Assembly (NCBI GenBank): GCA_025965975.1
Contig: JAOPVX010000097.1
Coordinates: 1 to 36,621 of the forward strand
Reading direction: 5' to 3'
DNA from: Mycobacterium sp.
GTDB lineage: Bacteria > Actinomycetota > Actinomycetes > Mycobacteriales > Mycobacteriaceae
Length of the DNA stretch: 36,621 bases
Positions 25,346 to 33,666 of this stretch are shown here, in pieces (positions within the stretch are counted from its first letter, which is position 1; each line of letters begins with the position of its first letter). The position numbers and the translations under genes are program-made. The notes beneath the pieces are model-generated. The model was given only the letters and a program-made list of their open reading frames with translations. It had not been told where the DNA came from and did no database searches.

Positions 25346-26191
25346 ATGCGGCTGTACCGGGACCGAGCGGTGGTGCTGCGCCAGCACAAGCTCGGCGAGG
25401 CCGACCGGATCGTCACCCTGCTCACCCGTGACCACGGGTTGGTGCGTGCGGTGGCCAAGGGTGTGCGGCGCACCCGGAGCAAGTTCGGGGCGCGGCTGGA
25501 GCCGTTCGCGCACATCGACGTTCAGCTGCACCCCGGCCGAAACCTCGACATCGTCACCCAGGTGCAGGCCATCGACGCGTTCGCCACCGACATCGTCAAC
25601 GACTACGGCCGCTACACCTGCGCGTGCGCCGTGCTGGAAACCGCGGAGCGGCTGGCGGGGGAGGAGCGGGCCCCGGTGCCCGCGTTGCACCGGCTCACCG
25701 TGGCCGCGCTGCGGGCGGTGGCCGACGGCGGCAGGCCCCGCGAACTCGTGCTCGACGCTTACTTGTTGCGCGCCATGGGAATCGCGGGCTGGGCGCCGGC
25801 GCTGACCGAATGCGCCCGCTGCTCCACGCCGGGTCCGCACCGGGCGTTCCACGTCGCGGCCGGGGGCAGCGTGTGCGTGCACTGCCGCCCGTCCGGGTCG
25901 GTGACCCCGCCGCAGGGCGTGCTGGACCTGATGGCCGCGCTCCACGACGGCGACTGGGAGCAGGCGCAGGCGTCGCCGCAGTCGTACCGCAGCCAGGCCA
26001 GCGGGCTGGTCGCCGCGCACCTGCAGTGGCATCTGGAACGTCAGCTGCGGACATTGCCGCTGGTCGAACGGGCGTATCGGGTCGATCGCACGGTCGCTGA
26101 CCAGCGGGTGGCGCTATTCGGGCAGGATGTGGCCCATGGCAATCAGACGGGCGAGCAAGACCCAATACCCCCAATTGCCTCCGGCGCCTGA
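25346..26191 (+). CDS. recO: DNA repair protein RecO
   Basis: 281-residue recombination mediator that anneals single strands and, with RecR, loads RecA onto SSB-covered DNA. An N-terminal OB fold (about 1-80: [20 protein letters not shown], then [21 protein letters not shown]) is followed by a helical domain. A zinc site has [10 protein letters not shown] and [16 protein letters not shown] take ATG at 25346; the open frame upstream lies antisense to amiA2 and has no RecO similarity. The end overlaps the uppS start by about 56 bases in another frame, consistent with co-transcription. Confidence 0.95.
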   Translation: MRLYRDRAVVLRQHKLGEADRIVTLLTRDHGLVRAVAKGVRRTRSKFGARLEPFAHIDVQLHPGRNLDIVTQVQAIDAFATDIVNDYGRYTCACAVLETAERLAGEERAPVPALHRLTVAALRAVADGGRPRELVLDAYLLRAMGIAGWAPALTECARCSTPGPHRAFHVAAGGSVCVHCRPSGSVTPPQGVLDLMAALHDGDWEQAQASPQSYRSQASGLVAAHLQWHLERQLRTLPLVERAYRVDRTVADQRVALFGQDVAHGNQTGEQDPIPPIASGA

Positions 26192-27020
26192 CGACTATCC
26201 GACCTTTCCCGACACCTCGACGTGGCCCGTGGTGTTCCCGCAGCTGCCACCGCGCACCAACGGCAGGTTCGCCCGCCCGCCCCAGCACACCTCGAAGGCC
26301 GCAGCACCGAACATTCCCGCCGACCAGGTACCAAGTCACGTCGCCGTCGTCATGGACGGAAATGGGCGGTGGGCCACCCAGCGGGGGCTGGACCGCACCG
26401 ACGGCCACAAGATGGGCGAGGCGGTGCTCATCGACATCACCTGCGGCGCCATCGAAATCGGCGTCCAGCACCTCACGGTCTACGCGTTCTCCACCGAGAA
26501 CTGGAAGCGCAGCACCGAGGAGGTGCGCTTCCTGATGGGGTTCAACCGGGAGGTGGTCCGCAGGCGGCGCGAGAGCCTCAACGATATGGGCGTACGGATG
26601 CGCTGGGTGGGTTCACGGCCACGAATGTGGCGAAGCGTGATCAAGGAGTTCGACATCGCCGAGCAGATGACGGTCGGCAATGACGTCATCACGATCAACT
26701 ACTGCGTGAACTACGGCGGCCGCACCGAGATCGTCGAGGCCGCACGCGAGCTCGCGGAGGAGGCCGCGGACGGAAAGATCAATCCGGGCCGGATCAGCGA
26801 GGCGACGTTCGCCAAGCATCTGCACCGCGCCGACATCCCCGACGTCGATCTGTTCATCCGGACATCGGGGGAGCGGCGGGCGAGTAACTTCCTGCTGTGG
26901 CAGGCGGCGTACGCCGAGTACGTCTTCCAGGACAAGCTGTGGCCGGACTACGACCGCCGCGACCTGTGGGAGGCGTGCGAGGAGTACGTGAACCGCAACC
27001 GTCGCTTCGGCAGGGCCTGA
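26136..27020 (+). CDS. uppS: Polyprenyl diphosphate synthase (Rv2361c-type, decaprenyl diphosphate synthase)
   Basis: Cis-prenyltransferase of the UPP synthase family that extends an allylic diphosphate with isopentenyl diphosphate to make the long lipid carrier for peptidoglycan, arabinogalactan and LAM synthesis. At 294 residues it matches the M. tuberculosis enzyme I recall (296). Motifs are [12 protein letters not shown] (catalytic Asp), [10 protein letters not shown] and the C-terminal [15 protein letters not shown] with [11 protein letters not shown]. The N-terminal extension with [16 protein letters not shown] is characteristic of the mycobacterial protein. ATG at 26136 has CAGGA eight to twelve bases upstream; ATG at 26127 is an alternative. 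It overlaps recO. Confidence 0.95.
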   Translation: MAIRRASKTQYPQLPPAPDDYPTFPDTSTWPVVFPQLPPRTNGRFARPPQHTSKAAAPNIPADQVPSHVAVVMDGNGRWATQRGLDRTDGHKMGEAVLIDITCGAIEIGVQHLTVYAFSTENWKRSTEEVRFLMGFNREVVRRRRESLNDMGVRMRWVGSRPRMWRSVIKEFDIAEQMTVGNDVITINYCVNYGGRTEIVEAARELAEEAADGKINPGRISEATFAKHLHRADIPDVDLFIRTSGERRASNFLLWQAAYAEYVFQDKLWPDYDRRDLWEACEEYVNRNRRFGRA

Positions 27021-27472
27021 TGACGTCCGGCGGGCAGGGGGACGACCCGGGGATGTCATTGCAGGAGCAGCTGGCCGCTGTCCTCGACGACATCCTGCCG
27101 ATCCAGCGGGAGGACGACGGCGCGGTCACCGTGCACCACGACGAGACGTTCGCCTCGCTGCGGGTGGTGACCATCGCCGAAGGCCTCGACATGGTGTCGC
27201 TCACCCAGATCCTGGCGTGGGATCTGCCGCTGGACAGCAAGACTCGTGCGAAGGTCGCCAAGCACGCGCATGACACGCTGCTGGGCACGGTGTCGCTGGT
27301 GGAAAAGAGCGCGGCGGCCAAACGCAACTCCAAGAAGACCGCGGATGTGCTGCTGCGCTACAACTTTCCCGCCGCCGGTCTGACCGACGATGCCCTGCGC
27401 ACGCTGATCCTCATGGTGCTGGCCACCGGCGCCGACATTCGTCGCGACCTCATCGCGGGTCCAGGCGCCTAG
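27020..27472 (+). CDS. Conserved hypothetical protein (Rv2360c-like)
   Basis: 150 residues with no transmembrane segment or recognised domain. Sequence blocks are LQEQLAAVLDDILPIQREDD, VHHDETFASLRVVTIAEGLD and ADVLLRYNFPAAGLTDDALR. The moderately acidic N-terminal half and helical C-terminal half suggest a small globular cytoplasmic protein. The ATG at 27020 shares a base with the uppS stop (TGATG), so it is translationally coupled to the prenyl synthase; a later ATG at the MSLQEQL segment is also possible. Position matches Rv2360c. Function unknown. Confidence 0.85.
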   Translation: MTSGGQGDDPGMSLQEQLAAVLDDILPIQREDDGAVTVHHDETFASLRVVTIAEGLDMVSLTQILAWDLPLDSKTRAKVAKHAHDTLLGTVSLVEKSAAAKRNSKKTADVLLRYNFPAAGLTDDALRTLILMVLATGADIRRDLIAGPGA

Positions 27473-27505
27473 CTCCCGGCAGGACCGCGCCGCGATCGCC
27501 ACCTG

Positions 27506-27997
27506 CTATGACGACTTGTCCGCGCAGTCGCCGCAGATGCCGAAGATCTCGATGGTGTGGCTGACGTCGGAGAAGCCGTGCTCGCGGGCCACCTCGGCGG
27601 CCCACGCCTCAACGTGACCGCCCTGGATCTCGACAGTCGAGCCGCAGGCACGGCAGACCAGATGGTGATGGTGGTGTTCGGAGCAGCGCCGGTACACCGA
27701 CTCGCCGGTGTCGGTGCGCAGTGTGTCGACGAGCCCGTTGGCGGCCATCGATTGCAGTGTGCGATACACCGTGGTCAGACCGATGCCCTCGCCACGGCGG
27801 CGCAGTTCGTCGTGCAACTCCTGGGCGGACCGGAACTCGTCGAGGTTCTCCAGCAGCGCCGAGATCGCGGCGCGCTGCCGGGTGGCCCGCACCCCGGAGC
27901 CGCCCGGCCGGCGACCTTCCACCCCGGAGCCGCCACGCCGGCGACCTTCCACCCCGGAGCCGCCAGGCCGGCGACCTTCCACGCCGGTAGTGCTCAC
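27506..27997 (-). CDS. zur: Zinc uptake regulator Zur (FurB) with repeat-expanded N-terminus
   Basis: Fur-family repressor that, with zinc bound, shuts off zinc uptake, ESX-3 and alternative ribosomal protein genes in mycobacteria. Of 163 residues, the winged helix (about 38-100: TRQRAAISALLENLDEFRSA, IGLTTVYRTLQSMAANGLVD) and dimerisation domain with metal ligands (CSEHHHHHLVCRACG, FGICGDC) are complete. Residues 5-34 are three copies of GVEGRRPGGS that I do not recall in the M. tuberculosis protein, which goes almost directly from its start to GVRSTRQR. GTG at 27997 overlaps the smtB stop (GTGA), the usual smtB-zur operon. The stop is 33 bases from the convergent Rv2360c-like gene. Confidence 0.93.
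   Translation of the reverse strand: MSTTGVEGRRPGGSGVEGRRRGGSGVEGRRPGGSGVRATRQRAAISALLENLDEFRSAQELHDELRRRGEGIGLTTVYRTLQSMAANGLVDTLRTDTGESVYRRCSEHHHHHLVCRACGSTVEIQGGHVEAWAAEVAREHGFSDVSHTIEIFGICGDCADKSS
27891..27980. repeat. 30-bp minisatellite, three units, inside zur
   Basis: Three direct units of 30 bases start at 27891, 27921 and 27951. Each begins ACCCCGGAGCCGCC and ends GCCGGCGACCTTCC, with one or two differences in the middle. A degenerate start of a fourth unit (ACGCCGGTAG) follows at 27981. The unit length is a multiple of three, so it adds ten residues per copy to Zur without a frameshift. Confidence 0.95.
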
Positions 27998-28356
27998 TCG
28001 CCGCCCTCGCCCGCATGGGTGATCGCGGCGACGACGATGTCGGTGAGGTGATGGTCGACCAGCTGGTACATCACTTCCCGCCCCGACCGTTCGCCTGCGA
28101 CAACGCCGGCAGCCTTGAGGATCCGTAGATGCTGGCTGACCAGCGGCTGAGACACTGCCAGGGCGTCGACGAGCTCGTGCACACAGCGCGCCGACTCACG
28201 CAGTTGCAGCACGATCGCGATCCGCACCGGTGCGGCCAGTGCCCGCAGCAGGTCCCCCGCGGTGTCGAGGACGTCGCGCGACGGCAGGTCGGGTAGCGGC
28301 GCCCCGCCGTGGTCGTGCACGCCTTCCCCGGCAGCCATAGTGGAAACGGTTTTCAT
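27994..28356 (-). CDS. smtB: ArsR/SmtB-family zinc-sensing repressor
   Basis: 120-residue winged-helix metalloregulator. The recognition region reads RCVHELVDALAVSQPLVSQH and LRILKAAGVVAGERSGREVM. The C-terminal helix has DHHLTDIVVAAITHAGE, whose Asp and His residues form the alpha-5 zinc site of SmtB/CzrA-type sensors. In mycobacteria SmtB represses the smtB-zur operon in low zinc and releases it when zinc binds, so Zur is made when zinc is plentiful. I choose ATG at 28356 because a near-ideal promoter lies just upstream; a second in-frame ATG at 28338 is possible. The N-terminus carries His-rich VHDHGG. Confidence 0.92.
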   Translation of the reverse strand: MKTVSTMAAGEGVHDHGGAPLPDLPSRDVLDTAGDLLRALAAPVRIAIVLQLRESARCVHELVDALAVSQPLVSQHLRILKAAGVVAGERSGREVMYQLVDHHLTDIVVAAITHAGEGGE

Positions 28357-28358
28357 TA

Positions 28359-28394
28359 TGCGCCTCACATTACATGCATGATCGCGCATGTCAA
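28359..28394 (-). promoter_or_regulatory. smtB-zur promoter with overlapping inverted repeat
   Basis: On the minus strand, TTGACA (complement of 28389-28394) and TAATGT (complement of 28367-28372) are separated by 16 bases, a good SigA promoter. The spacer and box edges hold an inverted repeat, ACATGC-N8-GCATGT (28372-28391), a candidate SmtB operator placed to block RNA polymerase. The start point would fall near 28359-28360, only about three bases before the ATG at 28356, so the mRNA may be nearly leaderless. A second near-palindrome, TGGAAACGGTTTTCA (28341-28355), overlaps the first codons and loosely resembles Zur-type A/T-rich boxes. Confidence 0.6.
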
Positions 28395-28563
28395 CGCATT
28401 CAGCGCATTCGCGGCAGGCCGCCTGCGCACGACGCCCGGTATCTCGTGAAACCCGTTGAGCACAGCGGGGTTTCGCGCTCATCGCAGACCGGCGCTGAAG
28501 GTTTGCTGAAGATGTTCTCGAGGCCACGGATCATTGCGTTTCGCGTTGCTACGGTTCTCCACG

Positions 28564-28600
28564 CCCCTTCTTCGTTCTTGGAAGCCCTTCTTCGTTCTTG
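28564..28600 (+). repeat. Short direct repeat upstream of the small secreted protein gene
   Basis: CCCTTCTTCGTTCTTG occurs at 28565-28580 and again at 28585-28600, a 20-base period, just ahead of the ribosome binding site of the next gene. It lies in the leader or promoter of that gene. The 28395-28563 stretch holds no gene that I can support. Confidence 0.75.
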
Positions 28601-28613
28601 AAAGGACCGCGTG

Positions 28614-28862
28614 ATGCAGATTTCCAAGCCGCAGCTTGCCGTTGCCGCAGTTCTCACGGCCGTTAGCTTCAGCTTTCTTGGCGCCGGCACCGCGTACGCG
28701 GTCCAACCGCACATGTTCAATGCCAGGGACGACCTCAACAACGCGCTCAACGAGTTGCAGCTGGCCATTCCTGACAAGGGTGGCCACCGGGTGACCGCGA
28801 TCGACCTGGTCAACCAGGCGATCGACCAGGTCAATCAGGGCATCCAGTTCGGCGCGCGGTAG
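28614..28862 (+). CDS. Small secreted protein
   Basis: 82 residues. A Sec signal peptide (LAVAAVLTAVSFSFLGAGTA, then YA) probably ends with cleavage at AYA|VQ. The mature part of about 55 residues is amphipathic helical: FNARDDLNNALNELQLAIPD and TAIDLVNQAIDQVNQGIQFG, with heptad-like Leu/Ile/Val. No cysteine or catalytic motif is present. The start is ATG at 28614, seven bases after AAAGGA; GTG at 28611 is the alternative. An intrinsic terminator follows the stop. I recognise it only as one of the short exported mycobacterial proteins of unknown function. Confidence 0.8.
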   Translation: MQISKPQLAVAAVLTAVSFSFLGAGTAYAVQPHMFNARDDLNNALNELQLAIPDKGGHRVTAIDLVNQAIDQVNQGIQFGAR

Positions 28863-28877
28863 CCGGACGCAGATAGG

Positions 28878-28901
28878 ACCGGCCGCAGGAGCCGGTGTTT
28901 T
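28878..28901 (+). terminator. Intrinsic-type terminator after the small secreted protein gene
   Basis: ACCGGC (28878-28883), a seven-base loop, and GCCGGT (28891-28896) form a six-pair GC-rich stem, followed by GTTTTC. It lies 15 bases after the stop of the small secreted gene and before glyS, so glyS probably has its own promoter. Confidence 0.6.
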
Positions 28902-28937
28902 CAGGTTTCGTGAATCGCGTCGTTACGCTGTTCACCC

Positions 28938-30317
28938 GTGGCGTCCATCATCGACACCGTCGCTAACCTGGCCAAGCGGCGTGGATTCGTGTTCCAGGCC
29001 GGCGAGATCTATGGCGGCACGAAGTCGGCGTGGGATTACGGACCACTCGGTGTGGAACTCAAGGAGAACATCAAGCGGCAGTGGTGGCGCGCCGTGGTCA
29101 CGAGTCGCGACGACGTCGTCGGCATCGACAGCTCGATCATCCTGCCCCGCGAAGTGTGGGTCGCGTCGGGGCACGTCGAGGTGTTCCACGATCCGCTGGT
29201 CGAGTCGCTGATCACGCACAAGCGTTACCGCGCAGACCATCTCATCGAGGCCTATGAAGCCAAGCACGGCCATCCGCCACCGAACGGGCTGGCCGACATC
29301 CGCGACCCCGACACCGGCGAGCCCGGCCAGTGGACCGAGCCGCGCGAATTCAACATGATGCTCAAAACCCACCTCGGGCCGATCGAAACCGAGGAGGGCC
29401 TGCACTATCTGCGGCCGGAGACCGCGCAGGGCATCTTCGTCAACTTCGCCAACGTCGTCACGACGTCACGTAAGAAGCCGCCGTTCGGCATCGGCCAGAT
29501 CGGCAAGAGTTTCCGCAACGAGATCACCCCGGGCAACTTCATTTTCCGCACACGCGAGTTCGAGCAGATGGAGATGGAGTTCTTCGTCGAGCCGGCGAGC
29601 GCCCCACAGTGGCACCAGTATTGGATCGACGCCCGGCTGCAGTGGTATGTCGACCTCGGCATCGATGCCGACAACCTGCGGCTGTTCGAGCATCCCAAGG
29701 ACAAGCTGTCGCACTACTCCGACCGCACGGTCGACATCGAGTACAAATTCGGGTTCCAGGGCAATCCGTGGGGTGAACTCGAAGGCGTCGCCAACCGCAC
29801 CGATTTCGACTTGTCAACGCATTCAAAGCATTCCGGCGTCGACCTGTCGTTCTACGACCAGGCCACCGACACCCGCTATGTCCCGTATGTGATCGAGCCG
29901 GCGGCCGGGCTGACCCGATCCTTCATGGCGTACTTGATCGACGCGTACGCGGAGGACGAGGCGCCCAACGCCAAGGGCGGGGTGGACAAGCGCACGGTGT
30001 TGCGGCTGGATCCGCGGTTGGCGCCGGTCAAGGCGGCCGTGTTGCCGCTGTCCCGGCATGCCGACCTGTCGCCGAAGGCGCGCGACCTGGCCGCCGAACT
30101 GCGCACGTGCTGGAACATCGAATTCGACGACGCGGGTGCCATCGGCAGGCGCTACCGCCGCCAGGACGAGATCGGCACACCGTTCTGTGTGACGGTCGAC
30201 TTCGACACGCTCGAGGACCAGGCGGTGACCATCCGTGAGCGCGACGAGATGACACAGCAGCGCGTCGCGATCGACGCCGTGAGCGACTATCTCGCGGCGC
30301 GGCTGAAGGGCTGCTAG
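28938..30317 (+). CDS. glyS: Glycyl-tRNA synthetase (dimeric, class II)
   Basis: 459-residue alpha2-type enzyme that charges tRNA-Gly using ATP and glycine. Class II features are visible: [20 protein letters not shown] at the N-terminus, motif 2 around [40 protein letters not shown], and motif 3 with [20 protein letters not shown]. The C-terminal anticodon-binding domain (about 350-455) has [20 protein letters not shown] and [20 protein letters not shown]. The start is GTG at 28938. TACGCT eight bases upstream could be a -10 for a very short leader. Length and sequence agree with the mycobacterial enzyme. Confidence 0.97.
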   Translation: MASIIDTVANLAKRRGFVFQAGEIYGGTKSAWDYGPLGVELKENIKRQWWRAVVTSRDDVVGIDSSIILPREVWVASGHVEVFHDPLVESLITHKRYRADHLIEAYEAKHGHPPPNGLADIRDPDTGEPGQWTEPREFNMMLKTHLGPIETEEGLHYLRPETAQGIFVNFANVVTTSRKKPPFGIGQIGKSFRNEITPGNFIFRTREFEQMEMEFFVEPASAPQWHQYWIDARLQWYVDLGIDADNLRLFEHPKDKLSHYSDRTVDIEYKFGFQGNPWGELEGVANRTDFDLSTHSKHSGVDLSFYDQATDTRYVPYVIEPAAGLTRSFMAYLIDAYAEDEAPNAKGGVDKRTVLRLDPRLAPVKAAVLPLSRHADLSPKARDLAAELRTCWNIEFDDAGAIGRRYRRQDEIGTPFCVTVDFDTLEDQAVTIRERDEMTQQRVAIDAVSDYLAARLKGC

Positions 30318-30353
30318 CCCCTCTGTGCTCGCGGGAAAGGGTGAGGGGGCTAG
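30314..30353. terminator. Bidirectional hairpin terminator between glyS and the TPM-domain gene
   Basis: CTAGCCCCTC (30314-30323) pairs with GAGGGGGCTAG (30343-30353, one bulged G) across a 19-base loop. Each arm contains the TAG stop codon of one of the two convergent genes (30315-30317 on +, 30350-30352 on -). The symmetry suits termination from both sides, though there is no long T tract. Confidence 0.6.
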
Positions 30354-32344
30354 AAGCGGCCGCCGCCGCCACCGCCCCAACCGCCTGAGGATCCCGAGCC
30401 GCCGAAAGACGTCGAACTCCACCCGCCGCCGACGCCGCCGCCCAGCCCACCGCGCAGCGCTCCGGACAGGATGTTGCCGATGACGATGCCGCCGATGACG
30501 GCACCCATGTTGGACCCGCCGGTGCTGCCGTACCGCCCGGTGTAGGCGCTTTGCGTTGCCCGAACGTCTGCGTTGGCCATCTCCTGCGCCTGCGCCGCCA
30601 GCATGGACGCGCCGTTGGCGTGCGCCAAGGCCTCGTTCAGGTTGACCGACTTGGTGCCTTGGGCGGCCTGAAGTTGGCGCACCGCCTCCGCGAGCCGGGT
30701 GCGAGCCTCCGGACCGATGCTGCCGCGGCGCGTGTCGATGTAGTCGGACACGCCCCGAACCCGTGATTGCGCGGTGAACAGGGCCTGGTCGAATGCGCGG
30801 CCGAGCCGCTCGGTGGCCTCGTGTTCCTCGGCAATGCTGGCCAGCAGCCGATCCAATTCGGCGTCGGCGTGCGTCAGCTTGGTGAACGCACCCAAAGGGT
30901 CTGCGGCGCCAGTGCTTTGAGCATCGGCCACGGCCTTGACCGCGGCGTCGCGGGCCGCGCCCAGCTGATCGGCGTGCGCCGTATTGCCCTGCGCCAGCAG
31001 CGTTCCCGCCTGGTTGATGCCATTTTGGATATCCGCGATCGACGCGGGCAGAGTAGCGACCGCGTGGTTGATGTCGGTGCCCGCATTGTCGATGGCGTCC
31101 AGCAGCGTGCGGGCCTGGCCCAGCGCCGATTCGGCCGCGTGAATCGAGTCGACCAGACCGGCCTGGCGTCCGGCAGGGCGGGCGACAAGGGTCCGGCCAT
31201 TGGTGATGTTCTGGTCGGCGAAAGCCAGGCGCTGCTTGGCCGTTTCGACATTGCCGGCCACCGATGCCAATGCCAAATCGGAGAACTGCTTGTGCAGCGC
31301 TGCGAGCGCTTGCTCCGACGACGCACACCGTGCGGTCACATCGACCATCTGCTGGGTCAGCGCGTCCAGCCGCGATGGGGCGTTGATGACCAGGTCTCGC
31401 AGTCCTTCGAACGCTTCGCGTTGCGCGTCGAGTTCACGGTCGGCCTTCGCCGCGGCGACCACAACCCGCGTCAGCAGGTCACGCCGCTGCTGCGGGGTCT
31501 CTGGCACGGCGTCGTCGAGGATCTGCCTCACGTTGAACGCCTGAGCCAGCGTGGTCTTGGCATTGGCGACCGCCTCGTTGAACGGCGCTGTCTGCTCGGG
31601 GCCGAATTCGTCGACCGCCAAACCCAATTCGTTGTCGCTGGTGCGGACGGCGTTGTCGACGTCGACGACGATCGACTTGGACAGGTCGTCGAGGGCCTCG
31701 ATTGGTACCGCCGCCAAGGCGTTCGGGTCGGCCGGATCGACGCGGCGGGCGGCCGCGAATTCCGCCTCGCGCCGCTTGCGGCGGCGCCGCCGGGTCCACA
31801 GCCACAGCAACAGCACCGCCAGGGCGAGCACGGCGAACGCCACAAGGACCCCGAACCACGAGGAGTTGGTGCCCGTCGCCGACGTCGTCGGGTTGAGCCC
31901 GGTGGCGGCGGCGATCGCGGCCCCGGCCCAGTCACTCTGGCGCAGCTTGGGTTCGATTTCGTTTACCCGCAGCGCGGTGACATCGAAACCGCTGGGCGCG
32001 CTGGTGGGTGGCAGAAACGCGTAGCCGCGGTCCTGTGTCGCGACCGCGAGAATCGCATCCTGGCCGCCGATGTCGCTGAGGCGCCTGGTCTGTTCGGTCC
32101 AGCTGACTGCGTCCTGCCCCGAGAAGGTGTCGGCGTAGACGACCCAGAGCCGGATGTGTCGGTCGTTGTACAGCTTGTCGACGGCCTGCTGCACGTCGGT
32201 GAACTCGGACCCGCTGAGCGCATTGGCGCCGTCGTTGACATAACTCGGCAGCCGGAACGGCGGCTGACCGGCCGCGGTCGGCGCCAGGAGAACGCAGGCT
32301 GTCAGGACCGCCAGCACGAGGCCGAGCAAACGGGCGATGCGCAT
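30350..32344 (-). CDS. TPM-domain membrane protein (Rv2345-like)
   Basis: About 664 residues. A signal peptide ([20 protein letters not shown]) precedes an extracytoplasmic TPM domain at about 30-150, with [20 protein letters not shown] and [17 protein letters not shown]; this fold is found in the photosystem II repair phosphatase TLP18.3 and in many bacterial envelope proteins. One transmembrane helix (about 162-182, [17 protein letters not shown]) is followed by a basic RRRRRKRR stop-transfer stretch. A long helical cytoplasmic region and a glycine-rich tail ([11 protein letters not shown]) complete it. I choose ATG at 32344, since the longer start adds residues before the signal. Divergent from dgt with a 34-base gap. 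Confidence 0.88.
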   Translation of the reverse strand: MRIARLLGLVLAVLTACVLLAPTAAGQPPFRLPSYVNDGANALSGSEFTDVQQAVDKLYNDRHIRLWVVYADTFSGQDAVSWTEQTRRLSDIGGQDAILAVATQDRGYAFLPPTSAPSGFDVTALRVNEIEPKLRQSDWAGAAIAAATGLNPTTSATGTNSSWFGVLVAFAVLALAVLLLWLWTRRRRRKRREAEFAAARRVDPADPNALAAVPIEALDDLSKSIVVDVDNAVRTSDNELGLAVDEFGPEQTAPFNEAVANAKTTLAQAFNVRQILDDAVPETPQQRRDLLTRVVVAAAKADRELDAQREAFEGLRDLVINAPSRLDALTQQMVDVTARCASSEQALAALHKQFSDLALASVAGNVETAKQRLAFADQNITNGRTLVARPAGRQAGLVDSIHAAESALGQARTLLDAIDNAGTDINHAVATLPASIADIQNGINQAGTLLAQGNTAHADQLGAARDAAVKAVADAQSTGAADPLGAFTKLTHADAELDRLLASIAEEHEATERLGRAFDQALFTAQSRVRGVSDYIDTRRGSIGPEARTRLAEAVRQLQAAQGTKSVNLNEALAHANGASMLAAQAQEMANADVRATQSAYTGRYGSTGGSNMGAVIGGIVIGNILSGALRGGLGGGVGGGWSSTSFGGSGSSGGWGGGGGGRF

Positions 32345-32378
32345 GGCCCACAATGTAGTACTGGCAGACTGTGCGTCG

Positions 32379-33635
32379 GTGGCTGTGATTGGAGATCCCT
32401 ACGATGAGTTCGACCGGCAGCGTCTGGTGGTCGAACCACGGAAGGGCGCCTTGCTGCCTGGCACCGACACCGAACACCGCACCGATTTCGCCCGCGACCG
32501 GGCCCGCGTCCTGCACAGCGCCGCCCTGCGCCGGCTGGCGGACAAGACACAGGTCGTCGGGCCACGCCAGAGCGAGACGCCGCGCACCCGGCTGACCCAT
32601 TCGCTGGAGGTGGCGCAGATCGGTCGGGGCATGGCCATCGGGCTGGGTTGCGATCCCGACCTCGTCGACATGGCCGGTCTGGCCCACGACATCGGGCATC
32701 CGCCGTACGGTCACAACGGCGAACGGGCCCTCGACGAACTGGCTGCTGAGCACGGCGGCTTCGAGGGCAACGCGCAGAACTTTCGCATCCTGACCAGGCT
32801 CGAGCCCAAAGTCCTTGGCCCCCAAGACCGCAGCGCGGGATTGAACCTGACCAGGGCTGCGCTGGATGCGGTGACCAAATACCCGTGGTGGCGCGGGCCC
32901 GAGAAGCGCAAGTTCGGCTTCTACGAGGATGACGCCGCCGCGGCGGACTGGGTGCGGTCGGGAGCCCCGCACGACAAGCCGTGCCTGGAGGCCCAGGTGA
33001 TGGACTGGGCCGACGACGTTGCGTATTCCGTACACGACGTCGAGGACGGCGTCGTCTCCGGCCGCATCGACATGCGGGTGCTCGCCGACGACGAGGCGGC
33101 CGCGGTGCTCGGGCGCCTCGGCGAGTCCAGCGGGGTGGGCGCCCGCCTGCGCGCCGACGATCTGGTCGCCGCCGCCGAGCGACTCTCGGAGTTGCCCGTG
33201 GTCGCCGCCGTCGGCAAGTACGACGCCACGCTGGCCGCGTCCGTCGCGCTGAAGCGGTTGACCAGCGAGCTGGTGGGGCGATTCGCGTCGGCCGCCATCG
33301 CCGCCACCCGGGAGACGGCAGGGCCAGGCCCGCTGGTTCGGTATGCGGCCGAGCTGCGGGTGCCCGAGCTGGTGCGCGCCGAGGTCGCGGTGCTGAAGAT
33401 CCTGGCGCTGCAGTTCATCATGTCCGACCCGCGGCATCTGGACCTGCAGGCGCGGCAGCGCGACCGGGTCCACCGCGTTGGCAAGTGGGTATTGGCGGGT
33501 GCACCGGCGACGCTCGACCCGATTTTCGTGCCCGCCTTCAACGACGCCGACGACGACGGCGCCCGGCTGCGGGTCGTCGTCGACCAGATCGCGTCGTTCA
33601 CTGAGGGCCGGTTGGAGCGCCTCGAACCCGCTTAG
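32379..33635 (+). CDS. dgt: Deoxyguanosinetriphosphate triphosphohydrolase-like protein
   Basis: 418-residue HD-domain dNTPase, converting dNTP to deoxynucleoside and tripolyphosphate; often allosterically activated by dNTPs. The HD metal site is intact: [29 protein letters not shown], and [37 protein letters not shown] at the N-terminus and [14 protein letters not shown] are family blocks. I choose GTG at 32379 ([15 protein letters not shown]), which gives a length near that of the mycobacterial family. GTG at 32385 is equally possible, and the ATG at 32343 would extend into the divergent gene. dnaG lies 31 bases downstream, so nucleotide pool control is next to primase. Confidence 0.92.
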   Translation: MAVIGDPYDEFDRQRLVVEPRKGALLPGTDTEHRTDFARDRARVLHSAALRRLADKTQVVGPRQSETPRTRLTHSLEVAQIGRGMAIGLGCDPDLVDMAGLAHDIGHPPYGHNGERALDELAAEHGGFEGNAQNFRILTRLEPKVLGPQDRSAGLNLTRAALDAVTKYPWWRGPEKRKFGFYEDDAAAADWVRSGAPHDKPCLEAQVMDWADDVAYSVHDVEDGVVSGRIDMRVLADDEAAAVLGRLGESSGVGARLRADDLVAAAERLSELPVVAAVGKYDATLAASVALKRLTSELVGRFASAAIAATRETAGPGPLVRYAAELRVPELVRAEVAVLKILALQFIMSDPRHLDLQARQRDRVHRVGKWVLAGAPATLDPIFVPAFNDADDDGARLRVVVDQIASFTEGRLERLEPA

Positions 33636-33654
33636 CCGGCCCGCCGCACGCGCA

Positions 33655-33660
33655 TAGAAT
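33655..33660 (+). promoter_or_regulatory. Possible -10 element for dnaG (leaderless start)
   Basis: TAGAAT is followed by six bases and then the GTG of dnaG at 33667. The spacing places the transcription start on the first base of the start codon, as in mycobacterial leaderless genes. No good ribosome binding site is visible before this GTG, and I see no clear -35. Confidence 0.5.
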
Positions 33661-33666
33661 GACCCG

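Noticed and set aside
27891-27980. Possible CRISPR or regulatory tandem array in zur
   Set aside because: Units are contiguous 30-mers within an open reading frame and encode GVEGRRPGGS; it is a coding minisatellite.
29823-31328. 501-codon minus-strand open frame over the end of glyS and the TPM gene
   Set aside because: It crosses the convergent terminator and lies out of frame with the TPM-domain gene; the Arg/Gly-rich translation is typical of a shadow frame.
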